DNA of 64,000 nt from Symsagittifera roscoffensis (GCF_963678635.1 NW_026970972.1:62001-126000); one strand, 5' to 3'. Shown: positions 31,776-43,831, counted from the stretch's first letter. Numbers and translations: made by a program. Notes: a model not told the origin generated them from the letters alone.

Positions 31776-32010
31776 TGGGAGGGGGAGGGTAGGTGTGGGG
31801 AAAGGGATAGGGTAGGTGGAGTAGATGGGTGAGGATGGGGTAGGTTTGGTAGATGGAATAGGCTGGAGTGAGGGGGTAAGGCAGCTTGGGGATGGGGTAG
31901 ATGGGGGGTTGAGGTTTAGGCGGGGTGAATAGGTGAGTGTGGGGGTAGGTGGAGGTGGGTCAATTGGCGGGGTAGGGGGGTAGGTTGAGGCGGGGTAGGT
32001 GTAAAATAGC
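31776..32010 (+). repeat. G-rich low-complexity block
   Basis: About 235 bp in which the plus strand is almost C-free and rich in GGGG and GGGTAGG words, giving many closely spaced G-runs that could form quadruplexes. The complementary strand encodes only Pro/Ser/Thr low complexity. Confidence 0.75.
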
Positions 32011-32239
32011 CTGTAGGGGGGACGGGCTCGATGGTTGTAAATTTGTGCGAGTTCAATTTGGGTGTTAAAATTGAGAAAAACTAAGTTAAAAGTGTGAGGA
32101 ATATGGTTTTGCAAAATTATTGAAGCGCGAAGCGATTTAAAATCGAGTAGATTGCAGAAAAAGCTGCAATTTGAGCAGAAAATTTGGAGATTATAATCCA
32201 TTATAATTATAATGCCCGAGTCGAGATTTTTCACCTAAT

Positions 32240-32925
32240 TTGAAGCAAGATTTGAGCGGTTTGAGCGGTTTTTTTTAGACAATTACGCTCAAAATCTTGC
32301 TTCAAAATGAGCGGTTTGAGCGGTTTTTGAACGGTTTATCTAAAAAAAAACGCTCAAAAACCGCGCAAGATTTGAACGGTTTTGAGCGGTTTATCTAAAA
32401 AAAACCGCTCAAAAACCGCGCAAGATTTAATAATAAAAAGTCGACCACGGAGAGATTCGACACCGCAATCTTCTGATACGAAGTCAGACTCCTTATCCGT
32501 TAGTCTATGCGGACTTGCTGGAAGCTTAATATTCGCTGTATTTGTTCTTCTGAATATGTTCAATGTTTTAGACATGCACAACAAATATACTGTCAGGAAA
32601 TATACTGTAAGTTGGGGCGGAGGGGAGGGGGGTAAGTTGGGGCGGGGGTGGATGTCTGGGACCTCGACCCGGGAAGACCGCTCAAAAACCGCTCAAAAAC
32701 TGCTCAAATCTTGCTTGAAAAACCGTTCAAAAATCACCGCAAGAAATGAGCGGTTTTTGAGCGGTTTTTTAAGCAAGATTTGAGCGGTTTGAGCGGTTTT
32801 TCCAAAAAAAAAACCGTTCAAACCGCCCAAACCGCTCAAACCGCTCAGATCTTGCTGGAAAACCGCTCAAACCGCTCAAATCTTGAGCGGTTTTTGAGCG
32901 GGATCTCGACCCGGGTGGACTTTAA
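32240..32925. repeat. AAACCGCTC arrays around a tRNA-like sequence
   Basis: Reiterations of GAGCGGTTT or its complement AAACCGCTC, mixed with CAAGATTTGAGCGG, occupy 32,240-32,430 and 32,685-32,905. The two arrays contain both orientations and can fold on themselves. The second is bounded by two CTCGACCCGGG words (about 32,660 and 32,912). Confidence 0.75.
32442..32514 (-). tRNA. tRNA-Arg(UCG)-like sequence, probably a pseudogene
   Basis: The 73-nt minus-strand sequence aligns over its whole length with animal tRNA-Arg of the GGCCTAATGGATAAGG type. The anticodon stem-loop is perfect (TCTGA, CTTCGTA, TCAGA), giving anticodon TCG, and a T-run terminator follows (CGACTTTTTATT). However, the acceptor stem has two mismatches and the D- and T-stems are weak (T-arm GCGGTGTCGAATCTCTC). 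It is flanked by AAACCGCTC arrays. It could be a tRNA pseudogene or a SINE head. Confidence 0.6.
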
Positions 32926-33311
32926 ATGAATTATAACCTACTTTTTTGCTCTAAAAATGGATTGTAATGGATTTTAATCTAATGCGTGGTACTTTCAGTA
33001 ATTTCAGTAATTAACTAACACCCCGTACTAAACTTTTTGTGCCATTTCACGGCTGATCGTCCATTTAGCAGGGGACAGAATATTCTCAGGACTGTTCCCC
33101 CATTATGCAGGGCTGTTCACAAGTGGGCATGTATATTTTTCTACAGACATGGTCGTACCTGGATCTTACATGATCAGACTTGAGTGAAACATGTTCATGC
33201 CTGCCGCAGACATGATAACGCCTGACAAAAAACTTGTTAAATTCAAATTTATTTATACATTATTCCGTATCTTGACTAATTGGTCTTTGTTGTTAAAAAT
33301 TCACTTTTTCA

Positions 33312-33417
33312 GGTTTTGTTCGAAATGAGCTTATCCAAATTTACCTCCTCGAGTCAAATATCTTCAAATGAAGGAAGTTATGTCGCATGTACATCGCATG
33401 TAAAAAGAGGACGTCAG
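33312..33417 (+). other. Candidate small exon
   Basis: A strong acceptor (TTCACTTTTTCAG) is followed by a short lead and ATG at about 33,324 (MSLSKFTSSSQISS and on), then a consensus donor (CGTCAG, then GTTAGT). I do not recognise the peptide and see no partner exon. It may be a chance coincidence of splice signals. Confidence 0.22.
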
Positions 33418-34578
33418 GTTAGTTTCAGGGGGTCAACGGGAGGGATAGTCAAAAAAACTAAGTATCCCCGGTTTCAACTAATTAAAGCAATTCGTCACAA
33501 AATTTTTTGGCCAATAATCCTTGAATTTTCGCAAACCAGTAGCCACAATAATTGCGAATAAATTAAAAAAATTAGATTGGTGGATACTATTAATCTCATT
33601 GAATAAATTAACAACAAATATGCGACTGCTTTTTAAAGCATGATTTTTGTCTATTTTATTCGTTAAGCATTTATTTGAAGTGATGCAAGTAAATTGGAAC
33701 AAAGTGAAGTTGAAACAGACAAAACTGCTCGCATGAGGGCAAAGCCCTGATTGTTCCGACTGCTATTTGAGGTTTCTGGAGCAGTAATAAAATTCAAAAA
33801 TTAAATGAAATAAAACAAAATGAAAACTTTTTTTTCTAAAACTTGACTTTTTTAAATGAAAATCATCCCCCCACACGGCATATAAAGTACAAAACGATAT
33901 ATTTTGCTCCTTGCAACAAATCAGTTATGGCAAATAAGCTTCTTTCAACTAAATTGGAACGAATAAATTTGTATAATCTCAACGTTTAATTTCATTTCAA
34001 CCACTTTAAAGTTCATATGATAGCTTTAATCAAAGGACTGCTAAAAAGTTGAAAAATAATTGATTTTTTCTCTGCACTTTTTTAAATGCTTCATTTGCTT
34101 GAATTATACATGTTGAAAATTATCGCATGTTAAAAATGTTTTTAAGTTTGAGCTCATGACAACAAAACCCTTTGGTTGAATATTTTTTTTTGGAAAAATG
34201 ACTAGTTAAAAAGTCAAAGTTTTTTCTGAAGAAAAAAAACCTACCCCGAGCGCAAATACTTTTGATTGAAATTTAATTTTGTTTCTTTTAGTTAAAATTT
34301 TTGACTAACAATTAGTTTTATGTTGACAGGAAACAGAGAAAAGTATCCACACGCCCCGCTACCAACGACTCCCTGCTTGCAATTAAAGAAAGATGCATCT
34401 ACCCACTACAGTCAATTTTCAACAAAAAACTTCACCGATGTCAGAAAAATCTGAAAAAAAAAACTAAAAATTTGAAGTAAAGTGTCACATTATCAAACTG
34501 AGTTTATGATGTTGTTACAATTTAACCATTTCTTTAATTATCTTATAATACTGAAGATACCGATTTGAGCAAATTCGG

Positions 34579-34874
34579 TTCAGGCATGGTCATGTATCCT
34601 GCAGATGTGAGCATGTTTAGTTCAGGTATGATAATGTATCCTGCAGGTGTGAGCATATTCAGTTCAGGCATGATCATGTATCCTGCAGGTGTGAGCATAT
34701 TCAGTTCAGGCATGATCATATATCCTGCAGGTGTGAGCATATTCGGTTCAGGCATGATCATGTATCCTGCAGGTGTGAGCATGTTTAGTTCAGGTATGAT
34801 CATGTATCCTGCAGGTGTGAGCATGTTCAGTTCAGGCATGATCATGCATGCTGCAGGTGTGAGCATATCTTCAG
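34579..34874. repeat. 42-bp tandem repeat, seven units, open on both strands
   Basis: Units of the type TTCAGGCATGATCATGTATC plus CTGCAGGTGTGAGCATGTTCAG. Because 42 is divisible by three, the array is an uninterrupted frame on plus (14-residue unit SSGMIMYPAGVSMF) and on minus (PAGYMIMPELNMLT). Diverged single units occur near 33,150-33,215 and 34,925-34,985. No start, stop or promoter context argues clearly for coding. Confidence 0.85.
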
Positions 34875-36098
34875 TTAGCACACCTGATGCATGTCTGATG
34901 CAGGTATGTGCATGCCGAATATAGACATGCTGCACATCTGTTACAGACATGAATGATGATCAGATATGATGATCAGATATGATTATGGCCAAAAAAATCG
35001 GTACGGGACAATCTCATGGATAAATAACACAATCTCAGTTATTTTTGATGGATAAGTAAATTAGCAAGTTTTTATCAAAAAAAAACGAAGTAAATTAGCA
35101 ATATTTTATTGATGATTTAGCAAGTGAAAAATTTTCAAAAAACTGCGCTAAATTAACGATAGAAAATTGCGTATTTGTCGATGAAAATCATGTTTTTAGT
35201 ACAAATTGTGGCCTACTGCTTGCAAAGCCATCGCAAAGAAGTCACCGCTACATCAGTTCTAATTTATCACTAATATTTGTTATTACGATGAAAGTTGAGA
35301 AAGTTAAATACAGGAAAAAAACCATTACGTCAGATACTCCAAATGTTTTACTTACCTCGCAATGTTAAACAGTTTGAACAAAAGTTCAAAAAATATTTAA
35401 TAAGCAGAAAAAAATTCTATTCAAGCTTACCCTGACTCCGCATATACCATTTTTACTGTGATATCAGTACCAATAATTTTAAAATGTCTCCCAATTAGCT
35501 TTATCACCGTCAAAGTAGTCTGAAAATAAATCAACCATAGCTCCAAATCAAATGGTTGCAGATGATTTTTCAAAACTCTTCCATCAATGTTTTTCAAAAA
35601 TGCTAAATTGCTGCCAAAAATGGCTGTTAAAAGGTCAAATTTTGTGCCGAGAAAAACAAACACTCCAAGCACAATGTATTTTCAATTACTAAATTTTTGA
35701 ACAAAGTTTTAAAAATTGTTTAACTAGCAAAACATTACAAAATATCATTAAACGACTTATGCAAAACATCTAATGATATGTTTTGCTTCTTTTTGCTTTT
35801 ATATTTTTTTGCATAAAACTCGAAAACAATTATACTCAATCCCTGCAAATTGTTAAGAATTGAACTTATAGTAAAAAATGTAATATGATTTCATGAATCA
35901 GTTAAGTAAGTTATTACAAACTTTATATAAGAGCGTTACAATTGCCAAAAAGGAAATCACTTCATATGAACATGCATCAGAAGTCGTATAATAAATTTTA
36001 CAACACATTGAAACCTTTTAATAGATTTCTAAGTTTTTTCTTTTCAGCAGTTTGTTACGTTTTTTAGCAAGCAAAACGTGATGAAAAGTTTTGTTCAT

Positions 36099-37073
36099 CT
36101 ATTTGCAGAACAGCTGCTTAAAATCAGCTCTAAATTTTTTTCCGAAGACCATATACGAAAAGAAGTTTCCAACATTTATCATCGAAGTAACTATGGAATT
36201 AACTTTGTCACGAAAATTAAATAATGCCAGGTCATACGCAGTACTGAACTCAGAGCCATAATTGAACCTGTAAAGAGTTGTAGCAGTTATGCTAAAAATA
36301 CAGAACAAAACACATACAGCAATCATTTGTCTTGTTATTTCGGCATCAAGTTTATCTCTTGGTGATAAAGTTGTCTGGGCGCCCTCCCCGTGAACTACTC
36401 GATTTCTGCGGTTCAATCGAAGTTTGATAATTGTGGTTAAAGTACACACTATAACAGTCAAAATCGGAATGATCGCAATAACAACAACTGTAATCGGTAG
36501 TCGAACTTCGAAGTAGATAAATCGGCTTATGATATCAAATCTGGAAACGCGACATTCATCTCTGTTTCTGTCCAAATCAAACACAAAAAGAACTGGAGAC
36601 AACAAGAACGCTACAGAAACGTACACAAAAATTGTCGCAATGATGCAGATTTTTGGTTTTCCAATTTCCTTGTATTTAAATGGAAAAAGCACCGCTAAAC
36701 ACTTGTCGACAGAAAAAAGAGCCGTTATCCAAATTGCGGCAGCGGTAGTCATATTTGACAAATAATTGAAAACTGCACAGGTAACACCATTTAAACGAGA
36801 CAAAGTGAGCCCTAAAAGAGGGATCAACTCCTCCACTATTCCATCAAATATTATACTCTGGAAATCAGCCACCGCCAAACTGAACATGAAGGCGGCTCCA
36901 GAGGAAATTTTTTTCCATTTTGATATAATCAGCATGATGAAAATGTTCCCGACACAGCCAAATACAGACAAGACTGCATTTAGTATTTCCAGTGAGAAAG
37001 TTACTTGAGCTGTTTTTGGGTACAATAACTTCCATGAAAGGCCCTCAGCAGATTGTGTTTCGTAGTCGTAAGT
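36099..37073 (-). CDS. Class A (rhodopsin-like) GPCR, peptide-receptor type, 3' exon
   Basis: An exon encoding about 324 residues and seven membrane segments. TM1 has GCVGNIFIM (conserved Asn); TM2 LAVAD (conserved Asp); TM3 CAVFNYLSNMTT, then ITALFSVDKCLAVLFPF (D-K-C in place of D-R-Y); TM4; an ECL2 Cys (DECRV) for the disulfide with TM3; TM5 RLPITVVVIAIIP; TM6 MIAVCVLFCIF; TM7 NVGNFFSYMVFGKKFR (an NPxxY variant of the form seen in neuropeptide receptors, then helix 8). The exon starts after a consensus acceptor (TTTGTTTGTTTCAG at 37,074-37,087) in phase 0. The N-terminal start must lie in an upstream exon that I could not identify. The frame is intact, AT-rich like its flanks. Ligand unknown; plasma-membrane receptor. 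Confidence 0.88.
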   Translation of the reverse strand, partial: TYDYETQSAEGLSWKLLYPKTAQVTFSLEILNAVLSVFGCVGNIFIMLIISKWKKISSGAAFMFSLAVADFQSIIFDGIVEELIPLLGLTLSRLNGVTCAVFNYLSNMTTAAAIWITALFSVDKCLAVLFPFKYKEIGKPKICIIATIFVYVSVAFLLSPVLFVFDLDRNRDECRVSRFDIISRFIYFEVRLPITVVVIAIIPILTVIVCTLTTIIKLRLNRRNRVVHGEGAQTTLSPRDKLDAEITRQMIAVCVLFCIFSITATTLYRFNYGSEFSTAYDLALFNFRDKVNSIVTSMINVGNFFSYMVFGKKFRADFKQLFCK

Positions 37074-37267
37074 CTGAAACAAACAAAATGAGAATTTACA
37101 TAATAACCAAAAAGTTGAATATCTTTCGCAAAAAAAGTTATGAGCATTATTAGTCGCACTAATTGATCACCGAAGTAGAAAAAAAGTGGACTGAAATACA
37201 ATTTCTTAGAACAACTTAATAATGGTTTTGCTGCAGTCTGCTTCATGTCATAATCAGAATGAATAAC

Positions 37268-37350
37268 GCTCAGAACTTTTTACGAGGCCCGACGTGCACT
37301 GGATAGGCGTACAATTTAGTGTCTGTAGGTCACTCTAGAATCCAGAGACA
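37268..37350. repeat. Fragment of the 1,140-bp repeat family
   Basis: It contains GTGCACTGGATAGGCGTACA and a TCCAGAGACAGAC motif matching 13,630-13,700 in the tandem units. It abuts the fold-back element on its right. Confidence 0.6.
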
Positions 37351-37351
37351 G

Positions 37352-37767
37352 ACCCTCACTGGAGTTCCATGGATAACAATCGATTATATTGTCATTTTAT
37401 AGTCAGTCTCTATAAAATTACAAAAACAATCGATAATAATCCATCATTATAATCGGTTATGAGTAACGCAGAATTGGGGCAAGTTTTGCAAAGGATATTG
37501 TAAAAAAAATGTATTGATTATAATCCGATAGAATCAATTACAATCAATTTTAAATGGATTATAATCCATTATAAAGGATTTTAAATGGATTATAATCCAT
37601 TATATTAGATTTTAATGGATTGTGTTTTAGCGAAAACAATCAATTATAATGACCACATAATCGATTCCCTTGTCTAAGTTTGCCACAATAATAGAATATA
37701 ATGTCAACATTTTAGACAACATTTTTCCATTATAATCGATTATTATCCATGGAACTCCGCTGCGGGG
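37352..37767. mobile_element. Fold-back/TIR element built of ATTATAATC words
   Basis: Terminal inverted repeats GGAGTTCCATGGATAACAAT (37,361) and its near-complement ending CCATGGAACTCC (37,758), about 28-35 bp each. The interior is a dense series of TGGATTATAATCCATTATA-type words that also occur in the 570-bp satellite. Non-autonomous, no coding capacity. Confidence 0.75.
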
Positions 37768-37789
37768 GTCTTTACACCAGTTCCAAATT

Positions 37790-38070
37790 TTAAGTTGTTT
37801 TCAATTAAAAAGCTCCGTGAATTCCGCGCACAAACATTTCGCACGTAAATTCTGTCGGCACAAAAATTCTGTCGCGGATTTCGGAACCAAGGATTGGAGC
37901 TGTTTATTATGGATTCCGCAAATCAAAGCGTATTCCGAAAAACGTAAGCGGATTCCGCATTATTGAATATTGAACGTTTGAAATATTGATCTAAGTTGAT
38001 TATGCAAAATTTAGGCTGATTCCGCATATTTACATTTTTTTCGTAATGAAAAAATTGTTGCGGACTCCTC
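37790..38070. repeat. GGATTCCGC-rich dispersed repeat
   Basis: GTGAATTCCGCGCACAAACA, then TCTGTCGCGGATTTCGG, then repeated GGATTCCGCA words. It is a diverged copy of the 5' non-coding part of the 1,140-bp repeat. Confidence 0.5.
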
Positions 38071-38809
38071 ACTTTTTATTTCAAAAGCTTTCCCACACAG
38101 GCTAATCCAAGCGCGAAATGCTGTTATTAGCGGTTAGTAACTTGCTACTTACAAGTATCGCGCGCGTTAATTGCTCCAACTTAAGCAAACTGACAATATT
38201 TAAACGCGCGTCTGAATAGAGAAAAAAAACACCAAGAGCATATATTTTTGGCACCTTCAAACTTCGGATCAAGAAATATTCATTTTATCTGAGTTATTTT
38301 TAATTAAAGCAACAACAATTATTCATGTTGACTAACGTAGCTCAGGACAGCAAAAAATTTTCATGTTTATTTTATTATTCACTCTTAAGAAGAATGTTGG
38401 GGAATTTTAGTGCTCTGGATGTTTTTATTTCTTTAGAAAGTTTCCATTTTAACTAGCAATTTTTGAAGGGCTAGTTTCAACCATTCAAAGAGTATTGTTG
38501 ACTCTAGCTCAGCATTGAAACAATATTTTACTTGTGATTCTTTCGATAATTAAAAAAAAAAGATTTTTATTTGTATATTTGGTTTTAAGCCAACGCATAA
38601 TTTTCGGTTCCTGATTTTATCCGTTTGTTTTCATAGTTTGTTGCAAGCACTCGCATTTAAATAATCTCAAATATTTTTGACTTAGCAATTTGACGTCGAT
38701 AAGTACATTAGAAAAGTGGCTTTCCGCGTACAGCAAAAATAATTCACGGCTCATGACGTATTTCCCGTTTCCAGGAGATTTTCTGTGCAAAATTTTACCT
38801 CTTACATAA

Positions 38810-40090
38810 GTTGATTCTTAGATCTGAAGTTCTTTTTTTCAGATCTTGATAAGAATTTACAAATTTCAGATCTGAAATTTTGATCTGAAATGGAAGTTTC
38901 AGATCTGAAATAACCCTGAAAAACAAAATTTCTGATCTGAAATCAGATCTGAGAAAGCTTTTGTTAAATAGTAATTTATGCATTTCGAGCAAAAGATGGA
39001 GTTTTTATTTTTGATGTTTCTGCAATACACTAATATGTTTAGATTAACTACAGGTCAGAAAAAATTCCGAATATTGTCACAAACAGTTTTTTCTCGAATT
39101 AACGTTATTGTTCAACTGTGTCAAAAATTTTCAAAACTGTAAATTTTTGATTTTCATGCGCTACTTATGCGTTTCCAATGTTTAGCTCATGCTTGGGGAA
39201 ACATACTTTGGCAGTCTCCAACTTGAGACTCAGCTGAGTACCTGCTAGGAGCTAGCAGAAACTTAGAAAAAATCAAAATAACAAAAATTGTGTCCGAATT
39301 ATTGATTTTTAGATCTGAAATAGCCAAGAAAAACTAAAATTCAGATCTGAAATTAGATCTGAAATAGATTTTCTCAGATCTGAAATAATCAAGAAAAAAT
39401 TCTAGACCTGAAATTGGACCTGCCTATGAAAGCCTTTGTTAAATTATAATTTATGCATTTCGAGCAAAAAATGGAGTTTTTATTTTTTGATGTTTCTGCA
39501 ATACAAAAATATGTTTAGATTAACTAGAGGTTAGAAAACATCCGAATATTGTCACAAACAGTTTTTTGAACTAAATTTCCTGTTAAGTCTGTTTAAAAGT
39601 TTTCAAAAACTGTTAGAAAACCTATATTTTTTTTTTGATTTTCATGCGCTACTTACTTATGCGCTTCCAATATTTACCTCATGCTTGGGGAAGGATATTT
39701 CGGCAGTCTCCAACTTGAGACTTAGCTGAGTATCTGCTAGTAGCTAGCAAAAGCTATAAAAAATCAAAAAAAAAGCAAAAAGTAAGTCCGAATCATCGAT
39801 TCTTAGATCTGAAATAACCAAGAAAAACTAAAATTCAGATCTGAAATTAGATCTGAAATAGATTTTCTCAGATCTGAAATAAACAAGAAAAAGGAAAATT
39901 TCATACCCGAAATTAGATCTGAGAAAACCTTTGTTAAATTATAATTTATGCATTTTGAGCGTTATTCAAACCAAAGTATTCAAGGTTTCGAAAAAAGTTC
40001 GAAAGTATCCAAGCGTTATTTATACATTTCATAACCTATTTCAGATCTGAAATTTAAATCTGAAAAAGATTATTGCAGATCTGTTTTAGA
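38810..40090. repeat. Tandem ~480-bp units with clustered TTTCAGATCTGAAAT palindromes
   Basis: Two long units (38,951-39,427 and 39,428-39,920) share sequence such as AATTTATGCATTTCGAGCAA and CAGTCTCCAACTTGAGACT. A third begins at 39,921 and is cut short. Each junction carries three to five copies of the palindrome TTCAGATCTGAA (38,815-38,960; 39,310-39,420; 39,805-39,920; 40,040-40,085). No coding sequence. Confidence 0.8.
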
Positions 40091-40099
40091 AAATTTATT

Positions 40100-43000
40100 G
40101 GGTTCGGGTTACACTTCAGCTAATTCACTTCATAAGCAACCGCTTAAAAGCAATTGAGGTTTTTGTTTTCAAAATTACTAAGCAACTTCAAAGCAACTGC
40201 TTAATCTCAAAAAAATGGGTGAAGGTTTAACTGTGTTTTACGAAAGAAAAATGGTTACGATAGTCCAGATATCTAAATACCGAAATCTTTTTACATCGAA
40301 ATCCTTCTAAAATAATTATTGCGCGACTTCAATATTTTTGTGCGTGTGTTTACGAAAGAGAAACTAGTTGTTTTTTAACTTGCAAATTTCCCAGGAACTT
40401 AAACCTTCGCTTTGATCCTTTAGTATCAGAACAAACACTGAACAATTTAATTAACAGTTGGTATCAAAATCATTTCCGATTACTTGAATGATAAATTGAT
40501 TTTAAAATAGTTTGCTGTCTGTGTCCTGGTTGCGGATGACGCAATAGAACTCAGTCGGTCGGTAAAGACTCAAAAAAAAAGAGACACAAAAAGACTCAAA
40601 GGTTACATGCCAAAATATTGTTGCAAAAATAAAACGCGGACCTCAACCCCAGCTTCTAATGAGGGGTTTTGATGTTTAGGCATTTAAAAAGTCTTCAGAA
40701 TTGGAACTCACATTAAACAAGTTGAGAAATAGATGATAAGAGGAAACATAATCCACAGTCTCTCCCTGGTCGAAGATGTCGCGGCTGTCAAAAATAGCCT
40801 GGTAAAAATCCGGTTGAAAAAAAGCTCAAACAAAAATGTTCAGTCACTATCTTCAAAATTCTTTTAAAAGTGTAGAATGTTTATCTAAAGCGAACAACTC
40901 GGCTATTAAGAAAGAAACGTGGTAAGTTGTTTTTAGATGATTATAAACAATTTAAAAAGTTGTCGAAAAAGGAAAACAAATTGATCCAGATGATTCCTTG
41001 AGACAACGTTGCTCAAAAAAATTGTTATACAAAAACTATGGAACGGGTAATTGAAAACTGGCCGCAAAAATGTCTGATTCATGCGATAGATAAGAATCTT
41101 TTAAGTAATACAACTTACGAAAATTCAAAAATTAGAGCTCGTTTTCAAGAAAATCAGAGCGTTTATTATGTAAAGCAGTGAAGAAAACTGGTTTTTAAGT
41201 TTCTTCATGTCAAAACAAAGTAATTTTCTATTATAATTTAGACTCAGACAAATATCTCAGCTTCGTTTTTCAAGTTTTGCCGTTTTCCTTACATAAAAAT
41301 CACAAAAATAAGACCAAAAATATTGAATTGCCATCTTTGACACTTTCTCCCAGTTTTTTATTCATTTTTTCAATTGAAATCTACAATATACAGATAAGGT
41401 AGAGGTTGTTTTGAGTCCTAACTTTGCTCAAGTTTCGAAACAAAAAATTTTTTCAGCTGAATTACAGTTTTGTTGAGATTTTGATGAATTTCACTACTTG
41501 CAGAGTCCTAAGAACCATTTTAATTCAATTTTTCAAGCAAAAAATCAATTTTTTACACTATTAATTTTCATTTAAATCCATTCTATTTCAATTTACGTAG
41601 GTAAATGGGCCACCGGTGAGGAGTTTGTAGCACTAAATAGAATGATCATAAGACTCCAAATTATTTTCCCCTGTTTTTACCGATTTCAAACTCAAGTTTG
41701 TTCGGTATATCCGGTATTATTCACTGACTTTAGGTTTTTTGTCAAATTTAGTTCTTTATCAAGATCTCGCTCAAATCACAGTAAATGAAATTTTGGGTCA
41801 TGTTTTTTTTTGCTGGAGGCAGCACTAGAGTGTAACCAAATTCTGTAGGAAAATTTTAATGCGTTGCAAAAATATCATAACGTACATAATATTTCAGAAA
41901 AATAGAAAAGACGCCGAAAAAAATTTATAACCGACTCAGTTAAATTATGTGAGCAGTTTCAAAATTTTTGAAGCATTTTAAGCCTATTGCGTAATTGGCT
42001 TTATATAACAAATAGGCATTCACATTTTTCGCTTTTTTTGAAGTTTCAAACGTTTTTTTTTTCAGAAGTTTTTTTTGAAGCTTCGAAAGTTTTAAATACT
42101 TACTTGATTTTTCAGCTCCATTTTTCAGTAGTTTTTGCGATGAATTATTTGAATAACGCAGAATCAAAACTGTTTAGAAAACAAAAGAAATCGTCTTCGA
42201 AGAAATTTTTTGTTTGTACGGCAAATATTTTGACTTCAACAATATGAAAGTTCATAAAATTGAAGAGTGTTTTGCCCTAGTTTAATCAAGTTTGAAGATG
42301 TTAATAATACTCAAAGAGAGAAATAATCCTTATAGCAAACTAAGTAAGCTTCGGTAAATTAAATTGCGTCATGTAAGTTTGCTCGTCTTAAAAACTCCCC
42401 TTTCAATAACACTCAAAACTTTCCACCTTAATAAGCGGGAAGAAATTCAATAAGTTTTGAAATGGAATCTTTATGTTTAATAAAATTTAAGGACTTTTGC
42501 TGACGTATTTCGACATCCTTCAGCTCAAATAAATATTGAGAACATATTTGCTAATCATTAGCTTTGCTTTTGACGAGTTTCCTTTGGATATTTTCAAATT
42601 TCAGATTTTTTTTTCATTCTAAATTGCCAATCTTGACAAAGTTTCAAAATACAGTAAAAATACAATTTTTTAGAATGACAAATATTTATAATGATCAATT
42701 TGTCTTCTGCAAAGTTTTCGAGTCAAATCATCAGTGTTGAAAAACAACATCGAACTCTAACTTAATGGTCAAAACCGCAGGTCGACAAAACATGCTTATC
42801 GTACAGTTTCATACAATTTTAATGACTGAAAAAAGCATACGAAAAAAGTAAACCAAACATTTTTTTTCTCTTTTATGAAATTTCTAGATAAGTTCTTTTC
42901 TGAAATTGAAATTAAAAACTTTTCATCAATCTTCTTTTCTTCAAAAATGTATCAAAAAGGCATGAGAAGCAAATTTTATATTATAAAATAAAATATAAAG

Positions 43001-43780
43001 ATAAACATTTTTTGCATACCATGAAACTGTATCATCAGCCAGCTTAAAAGTGTGATGACACTATTGCAACAGAAATTTGCTTCGCATTGATCAAGTTTTC
43101 TAACTGAGTCTGTTTGAAAGTCGGAAAAACCATCAATTGTTTTTAGCAAAAGTAGTATTTTAACTACCACATGCAGTGCAAGAAGCAAAGTGTACCGAAG
43201 AACCTGATTTTGACACCAAAAATATACCACAACATCATTAAAGTATGCACGCAAATTTGATGTTCAGCCAGAAAAACTTATAATTTGGACTGAAAATATT
43301 GTAGCTAGCATTTATTTTTTCTTGGCCAAAAATTAATTGTTGTAAATTCAATTTTTCATTTATAATCATTGACCTCACAAAAGTGTATAACAAAAAGTGA
43401 AATTGAAAATGGAATTTTGAAGAGAAATTTTGTCGCTTTTTGTAGAAAATTACTTCTACTTTTCTAGAATTTGAATGCTTTTGAATTATTTGATTGCACG
43501 TGACACTTTTTTTAATTTTTTTTTACTTTATATTAATTTATTTGGTTAGGAGGATTTTCCCATTTTCCATGCAAAAAGCTTGGTTTGAATTGTTGCAATT
43601 GGCACAGTACATCTGGCCTCATTTCACAGTTGCAAAACAAAATATAGAAAAAAGGGCGTTGAGGTTGTTGCTGAACATAAAACTTAGACCCTGGCCTTTC
43701 CTAAAAGGGACTGTGCTGACATCGGTGTGATTTTTGCACGTGCTTCATTTTGTTTTTGTGATTGTTATGGTTATAAGTTA
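40100..43780. other. AT-rich region without recognised genes
   Basis: Both strands are rich in stops and homopolymeric A/T runs. I see no domain, RNA gene or repeat boundary apart from a small inverted repeat AACCCCAGCTTCTAATGAGG near 40,648. It is probably intergenic or intronic. Confidence 0.5.
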
Positions 43781-43831
43781 AGTTTTTGCTCAATTGCTTC
43801 AACGTATTTATACCTTTACTTGATTATCAGT

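Noticed and set aside
31773-32234. Proline-rich 153-codon minus-strand frame
   Set aside because: It is the translation of the G-rich low-complexity block; absence of stops follows from base composition.
37088-37246. Minus-strand ATG frame just upstream of the GPCR exon as its first exon
   Set aside because: No donor in the required phase 0 leaves an intron of reasonable length except a weak GTGCGA; the peptide does not look like a receptor N-terminus.
38810-40090. Regularly spaced palindromes as a CRISPR-like array
   Set aside because: Spacing is irregular within clusters, the larger units are themselves tandem duplicates, and the context is eukaryotic.
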